Shown here piece by piece: positions 17,599 to 26,459 of a stretch of DNA of 64,000 nucleotides (its first letter is position 1; each line of letters starts with the position of its first letter). Under the pieces are notes generated by a model. It saw nothing but the letters and a program-made list of their open reading frames with translations. It was not told where the DNA came from and did not search any database. The stretch covers positions 248,001 to 312,000 of the forward strand of contig NZ_MPSB01000003.1 in the NCBI RefSeq assembly GCF_001981525.1. Reading direction: 5' to 3'. The translations under genes and the position numbers were made by a program. Source of the DNA: Sphingomonas jeddahensis (lineage in GTDB: Bacteria > Pseudomonadota > Alphaproteobacteria > Sphingomonadales > Sphingomonadaceae).

Positions 17599-18735
17599 AT
17601 GGCTGATGCCGATCCCCGCCCGAGGCGCCGCGCCGCTGCGCTGCCGCTCCCGGAAACCGTCGCGCTGGTGTTGCAGGGCGGCGGTGCGCTCGGCAGCTAC
17701 CAGGCGGGCGTGATCGAGGGCCTGTCCGCCGCGGCGATCGAACCCGACTGGGTGGCGGGTATCTCGATCGGCGCGGTCAATGCCGCGATCGTCGCCGGCA
17801 ACCCGCCAGAGCGGCGGATCGAGCGGCTGCGCGCCTTCTGGGATCAGGTGACGAGTTGGCTGCCGAGCTTCCCGATCCTGCCCGAGGATCGCGTGCGCGA
17901 GGCGGTGCACGAATGGTCGGCTGGGTTCGTCGCACTCTCCGGCGTGCCCGGCTTCTTCGGCCCGCGCTTCGTGCCGCCGATGCTGGCGCAGCCGGGGACG
18001 TGCGAGGCACTGAGCTTCTATGACACCACGCCGCTGCGCGCGACGCTCGACGCGCTGATCGACTGGGATCTGGCGAATGAAGGCCCGGTGCGGCTGTCGG
18101 TCGGCGCGGTGGACGTGGAGAGCGGCAATTTCCGCTATTTCGACACCGTCGAGGAGCGGCTCGACGCCAGGCACGTGATGGCTTCGGGCGCGCTGCCGCC
18201 GGGCCTGCCGCCGGTCGAGATCGACGGGCGCTGGTATTGGGACGGGGGCCTCGTCTCCAACACGCCGTTGCAGCATGTGCTCGATCACCAGCGCGAGGGC
18301 ATGATCGTCTTCCAGGTCGATCTGTTCCCCGCCGCCGCCAAGCGCCCGCGGACGATCACGGACGTGGCCGCGCGCGAAAAGGAGATCCGCTATTCCAGCC
18401 GGACGCGGCAGGTGACCGATCAGCTGATGCGGCTCCGCAAGGAACGCGAGTTGATCCGCAAGGTGCTGGCGAAAGTTGCGCCGGAGCTGCGAAAAGATCC
18501 GGATGTCGTCGCATTGGCGGCGCTCGCCGCGGAGAAGCCGGTCAGCCTCGTCCATCTGATCCACCGCGCCAGGGCGTGGCAGGGCGGCGCGCGCGATTAC
18601 GAATTCTCGACCCGCACGATGCGCGATCATTGGGATGCGGGCCATGCGGCGATTGCGGCGACGATGGAGAATGCGGAGCTTGTCGCCGAGAATATCCTCA
18701 CCGGCCGCACCGCGGCGTTCGACCTCGCACGATAG
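17599..18735 (+). CDS. Patatin-like phospholipase
   Basis: A 378-aa patatin-family esterase. The oxyanion region GGGALGSYQAG, the nucleophile elbow GISIG with its serine, and the aspartate of the dyad in YWDGGLVSNTP are all present. The C-terminal ~130 residues correspond to the DUF3734 extension seen in this subgroup. It is 10 bp upstream of 3-hydroxybutyrate dehydrogenase and surely cotranscribed. That link suggests a lipid or polyhydroxyalkanoate-related esterase, though this is inference. Confidence 0.88.
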   Translation: MADADPRPRRRAAALPLPETVALVLQGGGALGSYQAGVIEGLSAAAIEPDWVAGISIGAVNAAIVAGNPPERRIERLRAFWDQVTSWLPSFPILPEDRVREAVHEWSAGFVALSGVPGFFGPRFVPPMLAQPGTCEALSFYDTTPLRATLDALIDWDLANEGPVRLSVGAVDVESGNFRYFDTVEERLDARHVMASGALPPGLPPVEIDGRWYWDGGLVSNTPLQHVLDHQREGMIVFQVDLFPAAAKRPRTITDVAAREKEIRYSSRTRQVTDQLMRLRKERELIRKVLAKVAPELRKDPDVVALAALAAEKPVSLVHLIHRARAWQGGARDYEFSTRTMRDHWDAGHAAIAATMENAELVAENILTGRTAAFDLAR

Positions 18736-18745
18736 GAGATCCGCC

Positions 18746-19531
18746 ATGTTCCTGAAGGGCAAGACCGCGCTCGTCACCGGCTCCACCTCCGGCATCGGCC
18801 TTGCTTACGCCAAGGCCTTCGCCGCCGAGGGCGCGGCGGTGATGATCAACGGCTTCGGCGATGCGGACGCGATCGAGCAGGAGCGCGCGGCGCTGGCCGC
18901 GGCGAGCGGGGCGGCGGCGCTGTACGACGAAGCGGACATGACCAGGCCCGAGGCGATTGCCGCGATGGTGGCGCGCTGCCATGCGGAGCTCGGCGGGCCG
19001 GACATCGTCGTCAACAATGCCGGGATCCAGCATGTCGCGCCGATCGTCGATTTCCCGCCCGAGAAATGGGACGCGATCCTCGCCATCAACCTGACCAGCG
19101 CGTTCCACATGATGCGCGCCGCCGTGCCGCACATGCGCGCGGGCAAATGGGGGCGGATCATCTCCACCGCCTCGGCACACAGCCTGGTCGCCAGCCCCAA
19201 CAAATCCGCTTATGTCGCCGCCAAGCATGGGCTGATCGGGCTTTCTAAGGCGGTGGCGCTGGAAACGGCGGCGGACGGCATCACCGTCAATTGCATCTCG
19301 CCCGGCTATGTCTGGACGCCGTTGGTCGAAAACCAGATCCCCGACACGATGAAGGCGCGCGGGTTGACGCGCGATCAGGTGATCGACGATGTGCTGCTCG
19401 CCGCGCAGCCGACCAAGGAATTCGTGACCCCCGAACAGGTCGCCGCCTTCGCGGTGTTCCTGTGCCGTGACGAAGCGGCGTCGATCACCGGCGCCAACCT
19501 TTCGATGGATGGCGGCTGGACCGCCGCCTGA
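18746..19531 (+). CDS. 3-hydroxybutyrate dehydrogenase (SDR)
   Basis: A 261-aa classical short-chain dehydrogenase. It has the NAD motif TGSTSGIG (about 11-18), NNAG, the catalytic serine in STASAHSL and YVAAK. The sequence VNCISPGYVWTPLVENQIPD and the ending VTPEQVAAFAVFLC match D-beta-hydroxybutyrate dehydrogenases, which oxidise 3-hydroxybutyrate to acetoacetate. A GGAG lies upstream of ATG 18746. Together with the patatin gene it suggests a ketone-body/PHB use operon. Confidence 0.88.
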   Translation: MFLKGKTALVTGSTSGIGLAYAKAFAAEGAAVMINGFGDADAIEQERAALAAASGAAALYDEADMTRPEAIAAMVARCHAELGGPDIVVNNAGIQHVAPIVDFPPEKWDAILAINLTSAFHMMRAAVPHMRAGKWGRIISTASAHSLVASPNKSAYVAAKHGLIGLSKAVALETAADGITVNCISPGYVWTPLVENQIPDTMKARGLTRDQVIDDVLLAAQPTKEFVTPEQVAAFAVFLCRDEAASITGANLSMDGGWTAA

Positions 19532-19574
19532 CCGCGGGTTAGCCCTGGCTCAACGAGAGACGAGGGTCGAGGGC

Positions 19575-20213
19575 ATGAAGCAGGCGCTCGCCGCACTGAT
19601 GGCGGCGGCAATGCTGGCGAGTTGCGGAGGTGGGCGCGAGGCGCCCGCGCCGGAGCGCGGGGTCGCGAACAGCGACTGGCGCCGCGTCGCGACCGCCGCT
19701 GATCGCAATCGGCTGCGACGCTGGCGTACTGCCTGGTTGGACGCTGTAGGCCGTGCCCGGGCGAGCGGGGCCGAGGGCGAGATCGATGCGCAGGGCGTGC
19801 TGTTCGACCCGGACATCGTTATGGCGGAAGCCGTTCCACCGCCTGGGGACTATCGCTGCCGAGTCTTCAAGCTCGGTGCCAAGGATCCGGGAATGCGCGA
19901 TTATGTTGCCTATACGGCCTTCCCGTGCCGAATCGAGGACGATGGCGAGGTCGCGCGCTTCCACAAGACGGGCGGGTCGCAGCGGCCCATGGGGCTGATC
20001 TTCTCCGACCGGTCGGGTCGCGCCGTGTTCCTGGGCACGTTGATAGTTGGAGACGAGACGCGGGTGCTCGACTATGGTCGCGACGCAACGCGGGACATGG
20101 CCGGCTTCGTCGATCGCATCGGCGACCGCCGCTGGCGGCTCGCACTCCCACTGCCGGCGTTCGAATCAACGCTAGATGTCATCGAGATCGTCCCGGCCGG
20201 GGCCGGGAGATAG
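19575..20213 (+). CDS. DUF4893 lipoprotein
   Basis: A 212-aa predicted lipoprotein. The N-terminus is a short signal peptide ending in the lipobox LASC, with the lipidated cysteine about residue 17. The mature part matches DUF4893 features: ADRNRLRRWRTAWLDAV, GDYRCRVFKLG and RPMGLIFSD. Function is unknown. It follows 3-hydroxybutyrate dehydrogenase by 43 bp and may be read through from it. It converges with the next gene, the stops being 2 bp apart. Confidence 0.8.
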   Translation: MKQALAALMAAAMLASCGGGREAPAPERGVANSDWRRVATAADRNRLRRWRTAWLDAVGRARASGAEGEIDAQGVLFDPDIVMAEAVPPPGDYRCRVFKLGAKDPGMRDYVAYTAFPCRIEDDGEVARFHKTGGSQRPMGLIFSDRSGRAVFLGTLIVGDETRVLDYGRDATRDMAGFVDRIGDRRWRLALPLPAFESTLDVIEIVPAGAGR

Positions 20214-20215
20214 CG

Positions 20216-20812
20216 TCAGTTCACCGTTGCGGGAGCATTCGTGGCGATCACGGGCGTTGCCTCAAGCGACGGAAGATACTCCTTTCCGTGCCGGTCGATC
20301 ACCGTCACTTGTGTCGCATTGGCATCGGCGAGCGCCTTGAGGAACGAGCGCGGCTTCTTCATCAATTTGGGGAAGTCGAGCTTCGTCAGCCCCGCCCGCC
20401 GCGCCGCCTCCTGTACGAAATGAACACAGTTGCGGGTGTTCATACGGTAGGTGCCATCGCCCTTCTTCTCGTCCCATTCATCCACCAGTTGCAGGATGCT
20501 GGCATATTGCACGTCGGTGAGGACGAGCGAGAATTGCGCATCGCTGCCGTCCATGTAGCTGCGCTTGGCAATGTCGATCCGCCCGGGCACCGGACCGAAT
20601 AGAATGGCTGGGGAAATTGCCTTGGGCGTGAAGCCGTAGTTGAGATTGACCGGCTCGCCGCCGGCATCCGGCGTTCCGCGCAAGGTGAAGAAGGCGTGCG
20701 GGAAATGGTTGCCGAATTCATGGCTCCAAAAGGTGATGGTCACCGCGGCATGCGCGGGCAGTGCGGCTAGCGAAAGCAGCAGCGCGGCGATCGTGGCGAA
20801 CAGGCGCGTCAT
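20216..20812 (-). CDS. Exported hypothetical protein with papain-like C/H pattern
   Basis: A 198-aa protein with a clear signal peptide (MTRLFATIAALLLSLAALPA, cleavage after AHA). The mature part has histidines in WSHEFGNHFPHAFFTL and a cysteine in TRNCVHFVQEAARRAGL. This order recalls permuted papain-like (DUF4105/NlpC-related) cysteine hydrolases, but I cannot assign a family firmly. It is probably periplasmic. It stands alone, convergent with the lipoprotein gene. Confidence 0.68.
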   Translation of the reverse strand: MTRLFATIAALLLSLAALPAHAAVTITFWSHEFGNHFPHAFFTLRGTPDAGGEPVNLNYGFTPKAISPAILFGPVPGRIDIAKRSYMDGSDAQFSLVLTDVQYASILQLVDEWDEKKGDGTYRMNTRNCVHFVQEAARRAGLTKLDFPKLMKKPRSFLKALADANATQVTVIDRHGKEYLPSLEATPVIATNAPATVN

Positions 20813-20875
20813 GGCGAGAGTTGTGTCACCGCGCGCGCGTCGGCTCAAGCCTTTGCGATGACGTAACATGCGGAA

Positions 20876-20907
20876 ATGCCCGCCGGGGGCGAACCACCGA
20901 CGGGCAT
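20876..20907 (-). terminator. Possible aceA terminator
   Basis: ATGCCCG (20876-20882) and CGGGCAT (20901-20907) form a 7-bp stem. On the minus strand, downstream of aceA, it is followed by TTTCCG. A further GC hairpin lies at about 20968-20988. The assignment is tentative. Confidence 0.4.
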
Positions 20908-20995
20908 CCTTCCTCCCCAGGAACTTGGTGGCGGGTGGCGGTAGGGCAAAGCCGCGCCACGAGAGGGCGCCGCTGGCGGCGGCGCCGTCGCAGCA

Positions 20996-22591
20996 CTACG
21001 CCGCGAACTGGTTCATCGTGTTGTGGGCACCGCCGGCTTTCAGCGCCGCCTCACCGGCAAAATACTCCTTGTGATCATCGCCAATGTCTGACCCGCTCAT
21101 GTTCTGGTGCTTGACGCAGGCGATCCCCTCGCGGATCTCCTTGCGCTGCACGCCTTTGACGTAGCCGAGCATGCTTGCCTCGCCGAAATATTCCTTTGCG
21201 AGATTGTCGGTCGACAGCGCCGCGGTGTGATAAGTCGGCAGGGTGATCAGATGGTGGAAGATGCCGGCGCGCGCCGCGGCGTCCTTCTGGAAGGTGCGGA
21301 TCTTCTCGTCCGCCTCCGCCGCCAGTGCGCTGTCGTCATAGTCCACGCTCATCAGCTTGGCACGATCGTAAGCCGACACGTCCTTGCCTGCTTCCGCCCA
21401 GGCGTCGAACACCTGCTGGCGGAAGTTGAGCGTCCAGTTGAAGCTGGGGGAGTTGTTGTACACCAGCTTGGCGTTGGGGATCACCTCGCGGATGCGGTCG
21501 ACCATACCGGCGATCTGCTCGATGTGCGGCTTCTCGGTCTCAATCCACAACAGGTCGGCACCGTTCTGGAGCGACGTGATGCAATCGAGCACGCAGCGGT
21601 CCGCGCCCGTTCCTTCGCGGAACTGGAACAGGTTGGACGGCAGGCGCTTGGGACGCATCAGCTTGCCGTCGCGCTCGATCACCACGTCGCCTCGCAGCGA
21701 CGACAGGTCCGTCACCTCCTCGCAATCGAGGAAGGCGTTATACTGGTCGCCGATGTCGCCGGCCTCCTTGGAGAAGGCGATCTGCTTGGTAAGGCCGGCA
21801 CCGAGCGAGTCGGTACGCGTGACGATGATCCCGTCATCAACGCCCAGTTCGAGGAAAGCGTAGCGGCAGGCGCGGACCTTAGCGAGGAAGTCCTCGTGCG
21901 GGACGGTGACCTTGCCGTCCTGGTGGCCGCACTGCTTTTCATCGCTGACCTGATTTTCGATCTGGAGCGCGCACGCGCCGGCCTCGATCATCTTCTTCGC
22001 CAGCAGATACGTCGCCTCCGCATTGCCGAAGCCGGCGTCGATGTCGGCGATGATCGGCACGACGTGCGTCTCGTAATTATCGATGGCGTGAAGCAAGCGC
22101 TGCGCCTCGATCTCATTGCCCGCCGCGCGTGCGGCATCGAGATTGCGGAACATCATGCCGAGTTCGCGGGCGTCGGCCTGCTTGAGGAACGTGTAGAGTT
22201 CCTCGATCAGCGCGGGGACGCTCGTCTTCTCGTGCATCGACTGGTCGGGAAGGGGGCCGAACTCGCTGCGCAGCGCCGCGACCATCCAGCCCGAGAGATA
22301 GAGGTACCGCCCTTTGGTGGTGCCGAAATGCTTCTTGATCGAGATGAGCTTCTGCTGGCCGATGAAGCCGTGCCAGCAGCCGAGCGACTGGGTATATTCC
22401 GCCGGGTTCGCGTCATAAGCGGCCATGTCGCGGCGCATGATGCCGGCGGTGTAGCGCGCAATGTCGATGCCGCTGCGGAAGCGGTTCTGGAGACGCATCC
22501 GCGCCACCGCTTCCGGATCGATGCCGTCCCAGGTGCCGTTGTAGCTGGCGACCAGCTGGCCGATCTGATTGAACTGTTCCTGGTAGGTCAT
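20996..22591 (-). CDS. aceA: Isocitrate lyase
   Basis: A 531-aa isocitrate lyase of the long Pseudomonas type. It cleaves isocitrate to succinate and glyoxylate in the glyoxylate shunt, needed for growth on acetate and fatty acids. The catalytic signature is KQCGH at residues 219-223, with C221 as the general acid; the E. coli-type enzyme has KKCGH. DIDAGFGN (about 183-190) carries metal-binding aspartates. It is divergent from the ScfR/RamB-type regulator with a 51-aa gene between them. Malate synthase is not in the window. Confidence 0.95.
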   Translation of the reverse strand: MTYQEQFNQIGQLVASYNGTWDGIDPEAVARMRLQNRFRSGIDIARYTAGIMRRDMAAYDANPAEYTQSLGCWHGFIGQQKLISIKKHFGTTKGRYLYLSGWMVAALRSEFGPLPDQSMHEKTSVPALIEELYTFLKQADARELGMMFRNLDAARAAGNEIEAQRLLHAIDNYETHVVPIIADIDAGFGNAEATYLLAKKMIEAGACALQIENQVSDEKQCGHQDGKVTVPHEDFLAKVRACRYAFLELGVDDGIIVTRTDSLGAGLTKQIAFSKEAGDIGDQYNAFLDCEEVTDLSSLRGDVVIERDGKLMRPKRLPSNLFQFREGTGADRCVLDCITSLQNGADLLWIETEKPHIEQIAGMVDRIREVIPNAKLVYNNSPSFNWTLNFRQQVFDAWAEAGKDVSAYDRAKLMSVDYDDSALAAEADEKIRTFQKDAAARAGIFHHLITLPTYHTAALSTDNLAKEYFGEASMLGYVKGVQRKEIREGIACVKHQNMSGSDIGDDHKEYFAGEAALKAGGAHNTMNQFAA

Positions 22592-22628
22592 CGTGATTCC
22601 TGTCGCGGATGGAGGCGTGCGGGATCGA

Positions 22629-22784
22629 TCAGCCGAGGCGGCCGAGGCGGTGGTAGAGGTTCGAGAATTTGGCCGAGCGGGGATCGTCGGCGATCTTTTT
22701 GATGTGCTCGCCGATGGCTTCTTTCATCAGGCCGAAGTCTTCGGTGGAGAAGACGGCGCGGCTGCGCTGCGGGGTGTCGTTCAT
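22629..22784 (-). CDS. Small protein between aceA and its putative regulator
   Basis: A 51-aa protein beginning MNDTPQRSRAVFSTEDFGLM. It is charged and helical in appearance, with the middle KEAIGEHIKKIADDPRSAKF and the end NLYHRLGRLG. ATG 22784 has AAGGAG upstream (on the plus strand CTCCTT, 22791-22796). It is 37 bp upstream of aceA on the same strand, so it leads a two-gene operon. I know no assigned function. The position suggests a modulator of isocitrate lyase or of the regulator, which is inference. Confidence 0.7.
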   Translation of the reverse strand: MNDTPQRSRAVFSTEDFGLMKEAIGEHIKKIADDPRSAKFSNLYHRLGRLG

Positions 22785-22910
22785 CACCAGCTCCTTTGTC
22801 GAGATGCTTACAACTGAGACTGTAAAAACCGCATTGGCGGACAAATCACAACGCGTGCAGGCATGGCTTTGGTGTAAGCGGGTGCGTTCGCGGCGGAACA
22901 GGATTGTCAT

Positions 22911-22930
22911 TCTGTAAACAACTTGACAGA
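22911..22930. promoter_or_regulatory. Inverted repeat in the scfR-aceA intergenic region
   Basis: TCTGTAAACAACTTGACAGA has TCTGTnAA/TTnACAGA symmetry and ends 8 bp before the regulator start. A second CTGTAAAA occurs at 22820-22827, near the start of the 51-aa gene. The two elements flank the divergent promoter region, as expected of an operator pair for the regulator. Confidence 0.45.
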
Positions 22931-22938
22931 CTGCGCCG

Positions 22939-24321
22939 ATGGCAGAGCGCAAGTTGATGGCGGGACATGTGATGCGGCGGCTGCGGCGGCAGCAGGCGCT
23001 GAGCCAGGCGGCGATGGCGGAAATGCTGGGGATCAGCCCCAGCTACCTCAATCTCGTAGAGCGTAACCAGCGGCCGGTGTCGGCGACGTTGCTGGTTAAG
23101 CTCGCGGAAACATTCGATTTTGATCCGCGGGCGCTGACGGCGGCGGAGCCGGGTGGGGGGCGGGAGGCGATCCGGCGGCGGCTGGCGGACCCGATGTTCG
23201 CGGATTTAGAGATTGATCGCAACGAGTTAGAGGAATGGCTCGCGGCCGCTCCGGGCGGGGCGGAGGCGTTTGCGCGGGCGTTCGATCGGATCGGACAGGC
23301 GACGACGGCGGCGCCGGCGGGCGATCCGGTCGGGCTGGTGCGGGCAGAAATCGCACGCTGGCGGAACCATTTCGGCGACCTGGATGCCGCCGCCGAGACA
23401 CTGGCGGACCAATTGCGGCTGGGCGCGGGCGACCTTTACGGCGCGATTTCCGAACGCCTGCGGGTGAAGCACAGCATCGCGATCCGCATCCTGCCGGTCG
23501 ACGTGATGCCCGATGTGCTGCGCCGGCTAGACCTGCACGCGCGCCAGTTGCAGTTATCCGAACTGCTCGATCCGGCGAGCCGCACGTTTGCCACCGCGTT
23601 CCAACTGGCGCTGATCGAGGCGCGGAGCGAGATCGATGCGCTGGTTAGCGGCGCCGGGTTCGGGCAGATCGCCGCGGATCGGCTCTACCGGCGGCACCTT
23701 GCCAGCTATTTCGCCGCCGCGGTGATGATGCCGTATGCGCGATTCCTGCGGGCGTGCGAGGCGACGGGGTATGACATCGAGCTGCTGCAACGCCGCTTCG
23801 GCGCCGGGTTCGAGCATGTCGCGCATCGGCTGACGACGCTGCAGCGGGTGGGCGCGCGCGGGCTGCCGTTCTTCATGATCCGTATCGATCGCGCGGGGCA
23901 GGCCTCCAAGCGCTATGCCGGGGCGAGCGGGGCGGCGCTGGTGGAGGCGGAGGGGCGCTGCCCGTTGTGGAACCTGCACGGTGCGTTCGATCGGCCGGGG
24001 CATTTGGCGGTGCAACTGGTGGAGCTGGAGGATGGCGGGCGCTGGCTGACGATGGCGCGCACGGTGACCCCGCAGGGGCAGCGTTATGGGCTGGTGTCGG
24101 CGGAGTTCGCGGTGGCGATCGGGGTGGCGGCCGAGCATGCGGGTACGCTGGCGGCGGCGCGTGGCTTCGATCTGGCGGGAACGGCGATGCCGATCGGGTT
24201 GGGATGCCGGCAGTGTTTGCGTAGCGATTGCCCGCAGCGGGCGGCGGCACCGGCCGGGCGGGCGCTGGTGATCAACGAGCGGGAGCGGCGGGTGACGGCG
24301 CTGACCTTTGCGGGGGATTGA
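22939..24321 (+). CDS. ScfR/RamB-type XRE-family regulator of acetate/short-chain fatty acid metabolism
   Basis: A 460-aa regulator with an N-terminal XRE helix-turn-helix (about residues 7-66, LSQAAMAEMLGISPSYLNLV), an ImmA/IrrE-like middle (YLxxHLASYFAAAVMMPY region) and a DUF2083 C-terminus. That C-terminus carries a cysteine cluster CRQCLRSDCPQR near residue 415-426, possibly metal-binding. RamB in Corynebacterium and ScfR-type proteins regulate glyoxylate-shunt genes. The divergent aceA strongly supports the same role here. No good ribosome site precedes ATG 22939; a leaderless start is possible. Confidence 0.85.
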   Translation: MAERKLMAGHVMRRLRRQQALSQAAMAEMLGISPSYLNLVERNQRPVSATLLVKLAETFDFDPRALTAAEPGGGREAIRRRLADPMFADLEIDRNELEEWLAAAPGGAEAFARAFDRIGQATTAAPAGDPVGLVRAEIARWRNHFGDLDAAAETLADQLRLGAGDLYGAISERLRVKHSIAIRILPVDVMPDVLRRLDLHARQLQLSELLDPASRTFATAFQLALIEARSEIDALVSGAGFGQIAADRLYRRHLASYFAAAVMMPYARFLRACEATGYDIELLQRRFGAGFEHVAHRLTTLQRVGARGLPFFMIRIDRAGQASKRYAGASGAALVEAEGRCPLWNLHGAFDRPGHLAVQLVELEDGGRWLTMARTVTPQGQRYGLVSAEFAVAIGVAAEHAGTLAAARGFDLAGTAMPIGLGCRQCLRSDCPQRAAAPAGRALVINERERRVTALTFAGD

Positions 24322-24341
24322 GGAGTGGGCGCCATCAATCC

Positions 24342-24421
24342 ACCGTTCGTGCTGCGTCGACGCACGTGTCACAGCCGGTGCCGTTTGAGACACGCCCTTC
24401 GACAGGCTCAGGGCGAACGGA
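24342..24421. repeat. CCCTTCGACAGGCTCAGGG-type repeat
   Basis: The right arm CCCTTCGACAGGCTCAGGG (24395-24413) followed by CGAAC pairs imperfectly with CCGTTCGTGCTG at 24343. Related copies are at 29055-29136 and 56201-56229. The 124-bp gap has no gene. Confidence 0.65.
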
Positions 24422-24445
24422 TCGATGGGGTGCGTCAGCGCCGCG

Positions 24446-25081
24446 CTAAGCCGCCTTTACCGCCTGGCCGACCTCCAGCGCTTCGCCGCGGGTGATAATG
24501 ACCTTGTCGCCGAGCTTCGCGACGCCGAACAGCTTCTTGGCGAAGGGCAGGGGGACGCCGATGCAGCCGTGGGTCATATAGCCTTCCGCCACGGGGCTGG
24601 CGTGGACGGCGATGCCGTCGTTGGTGAGGCGCAGCATGTATGGCATCGGCGCATCGTAGATGTTGGAAACGTGATCGGCGTCCTTTTCCGTGATCGGATA
24701 AACGCCAAGCGGCGTAGGCTTGGCATCGGCGCCGTAGAGGACCGCCGCCGCGCCGATTTCATGCCCGTCGCGGAACACGCTGAGCACTTGCGCTGCGAGA
24801 TCGACGGTGATGACGAGATTACCCTTCGCCGGGGCGGCGCTTTCGTCCCAATGGTGTTCGCCCATCTTCATCGGGCCGTCGATCGGGAGGATCGATTTGA
24901 TCGTGTAGCTCGCCTCTTGCGTGGGGGGCTTGGACGCGGGGGCGGGGGTGTGCGCCCTGGCGGGTGGCACCGGCTGGCTGGCGAGGACGCGCGGGGGCGG
25001 CGGCGGCCGGGTCGCGGCGAAGGCGACCGATCCGGCGGCGATCGCGAGCGACAGCAGCACGAGGCGGACGGGGGAAAGCAT
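24446..25081 (-). CDS. L,D-transpeptidase-like exported protein
   Basis: A 211-aa YkuD-domain protein with an N-terminal signal or anchor (MLSPVRLVLLSLAIAAGSVA) and a proline/alanine-rich linker (about 25-55). The catalytic motif is HGCIGVP with C173, preceded by GIAVHASPVAEGYM with the conserved histidine. The usual SHGCIR arginine is replaced by glycine. Family members cross-link peptidoglycan or attach proteins to it. The ATG 25081 start is supported by the signal peptide; upstream in-frame codons are repeat sequence. Confidence 0.82.
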   Translation of the reverse strand: MLSPVRLVLLSLAIAAGSVAFAATRPPPPPRVLASQPVPPARAHTPAPASKPPTQEASYTIKSILPIDGPMKMGEHHWDESAAPAKGNLVITVDLAAQVLSVFRDGHEIGAAAVLYGADAKPTPLGVYPITEKDADHVSNIYDAPMPYMLRLTNDGIAVHASPVAEGYMTHGCIGVPLPFAKKLFGVAKLGDKVIITRGEALEVGQAVKAA

Positions 25082-25213
25082 GTCAGGCGTGTAGCATAGA
25101 GGGATTGCCGGGGGCTGATGTGATTTGGTTAATGGTGGGTGGGTGTTTTGCGGTAAGGCTCGCTCCGGGGAATTGGCCATCCTCGAGGGAGAGCGTGACA
25201 GGACCGATAGCTT

Positions 25214-25424
25214 CGTCATCCCGGGCTTGATCCGGGATCCATGGCTCCGCGAATGCTGCGGCCGAAGGCGCGAAGGACAGCGCCTGTGGAACGTTGGATC
25301 CCGGATCAAGTCCGGGATGACGGTGGTGGGTAGGTGCGGTTCGCTTGTTGTTGCTCTCTTCGTCATGCCGGGCCCTTCGACGCCGCCTGCGGCGTCGCTC
25401 AGGACAGGCTTGCCCGGCATCCAG
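25214..25424. repeat. CCGG-type repeat cluster (three units)
   Basis: An inverted pair, CGTCATCCCGGGCTTGATCC from 25214 and its complement ending 25322, is followed by a hybrid unit (25361-25424). In the hybrid, CCCTTCGACGCCGCCTGCGG is framed by GCCGGG and CCCGGC. The 433-bp gap from 25082 to 25514 holds no gene. Confidence 0.75.
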
Positions 25425-25514
25425 GGTTGCGCGTACCTCAAGTTTGAAAGCTCGCAGGCGGCTGGGCCCCGGCACAGGGCCGGGTGGCAACGTGTTCGGG
25501 GTGAGGCCATAGCC

Positions 25515-26459
25515 TCAAGCGCCGGCGTTGGTCAGGCGGTCTAGCTGGTCGCTCGTCAGCTTCAGCTCCATCGCCGGGAGCAGTTCTTCCAGCTGCTTCA
25601 CGCTGGTTGCGCTGGCGATGGGGGCGGTGACGCCTTCCTGGGCGATCAGCCAGGCGAGGGCGATCTGGGCCAGGGTGGCGCTGGTTTCCTCGGCGACGGT
25701 GTCGAGCGCGTCGAGGACGGGCTTGCCCTTGCCGGCAAGCAATTCGCCCATGCGACCGCCGCGGACGCTCTTCGACAGATCGTCCTGGTCGCGATACTTG
25801 CCGGTGAGGAAGCCGCTGGCGAGCCCATAGTAAGGCACCACGCCGACATTCTGTTCGACGCAATAATCCTGAAGCTCGCCTTCGAACTTGTGGCGGCTGA
25901 CGAGGTTATATTCGGGCTGGAGCACGTCATAGCGCGGCAGGCCGGCGGCGCGGGCCGCTTCGTTGGCGGATTTCAGGCGCGCGGCGTGGAAGTTCGATGC
26001 GCCGAGCACGCGCACCTTGCCGGCCTGGACCAGTTTGGCAAACGCCTCCAGCACCGCTTCCTGCGGCACGGCTTCATCGTCCTGATGCGCGAAATAGAGG
26101 TCGATGCGGTCGGTGCCGAGCCGCTTGAGCGAGGCTTCGCAGGCAGCAGCGATGCGCGCGGGCGCGAGCTTGTCGCCGCCTTCACCGGGGAGCATGCCGA
26201 CCTTCGTGGCAATCAGCACGTCGTCGCGCTTGCCCGAGGTCTGGAGCCATTCGCCGATCATCGTTTCGGACTCGCCGCCCTGATGGCCGGGCACCCAGGC
26301 GGAATAGACGTCGGCGGTGTCGATCATCGTGCCGCCGCCGGCGACGAAGGCGTCGAGCACGGGGAAGCTGGCGTCACGATCAGCCGTCCACCCGAACACG
26401 TTGCCGCCGAGCACTAGCGGCGCGATCTGGAGATCGGACGAGCCAAGCCGGATCTTCAT
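25515..26459 (-). CDS. Aldo/keto reductase
   Basis: A 314-aa TIM-barrel NADPH-dependent reductase. It has DTADVYSAW (catalytic D and Y), TKVG (catalytic K), LYFAHQDDE (catalytic H) and the C-terminal nucleotide site PIASATSVKQLEEL. It belongs to the YajO/AKR11-13-like group. The substrate is unknown. The start overlaps the stop of the small lipoprotein gene by 4 bp. Confidence 0.9.
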   Translation of the reverse strand: MKIRLGSSDLQIAPLVLGGNVFGWTADRDASFPVLDAFVAGGGTMIDTADVYSAWVPGHQGGESETMIGEWLQTSGKRDDVLIATKVGMLPGEGGDKLAPARIAAACEASLKRLGTDRIDLYFAHQDDEAVPQEAVLEAFAKLVQAGKVRVLGASNFHAARLKSANEAARAAGLPRYDVLQPEYNLVSRHKFEGELQDYCVEQNVGVVPYYGLASGFLTGKYRDQDDLSKSVRGGRMGELLAGKGKPVLDALDTVAEETSATLAQIALAWLIAQEGVTAPIASATSVKQLEELLPAMELKLTSDQLDRLTNAGA

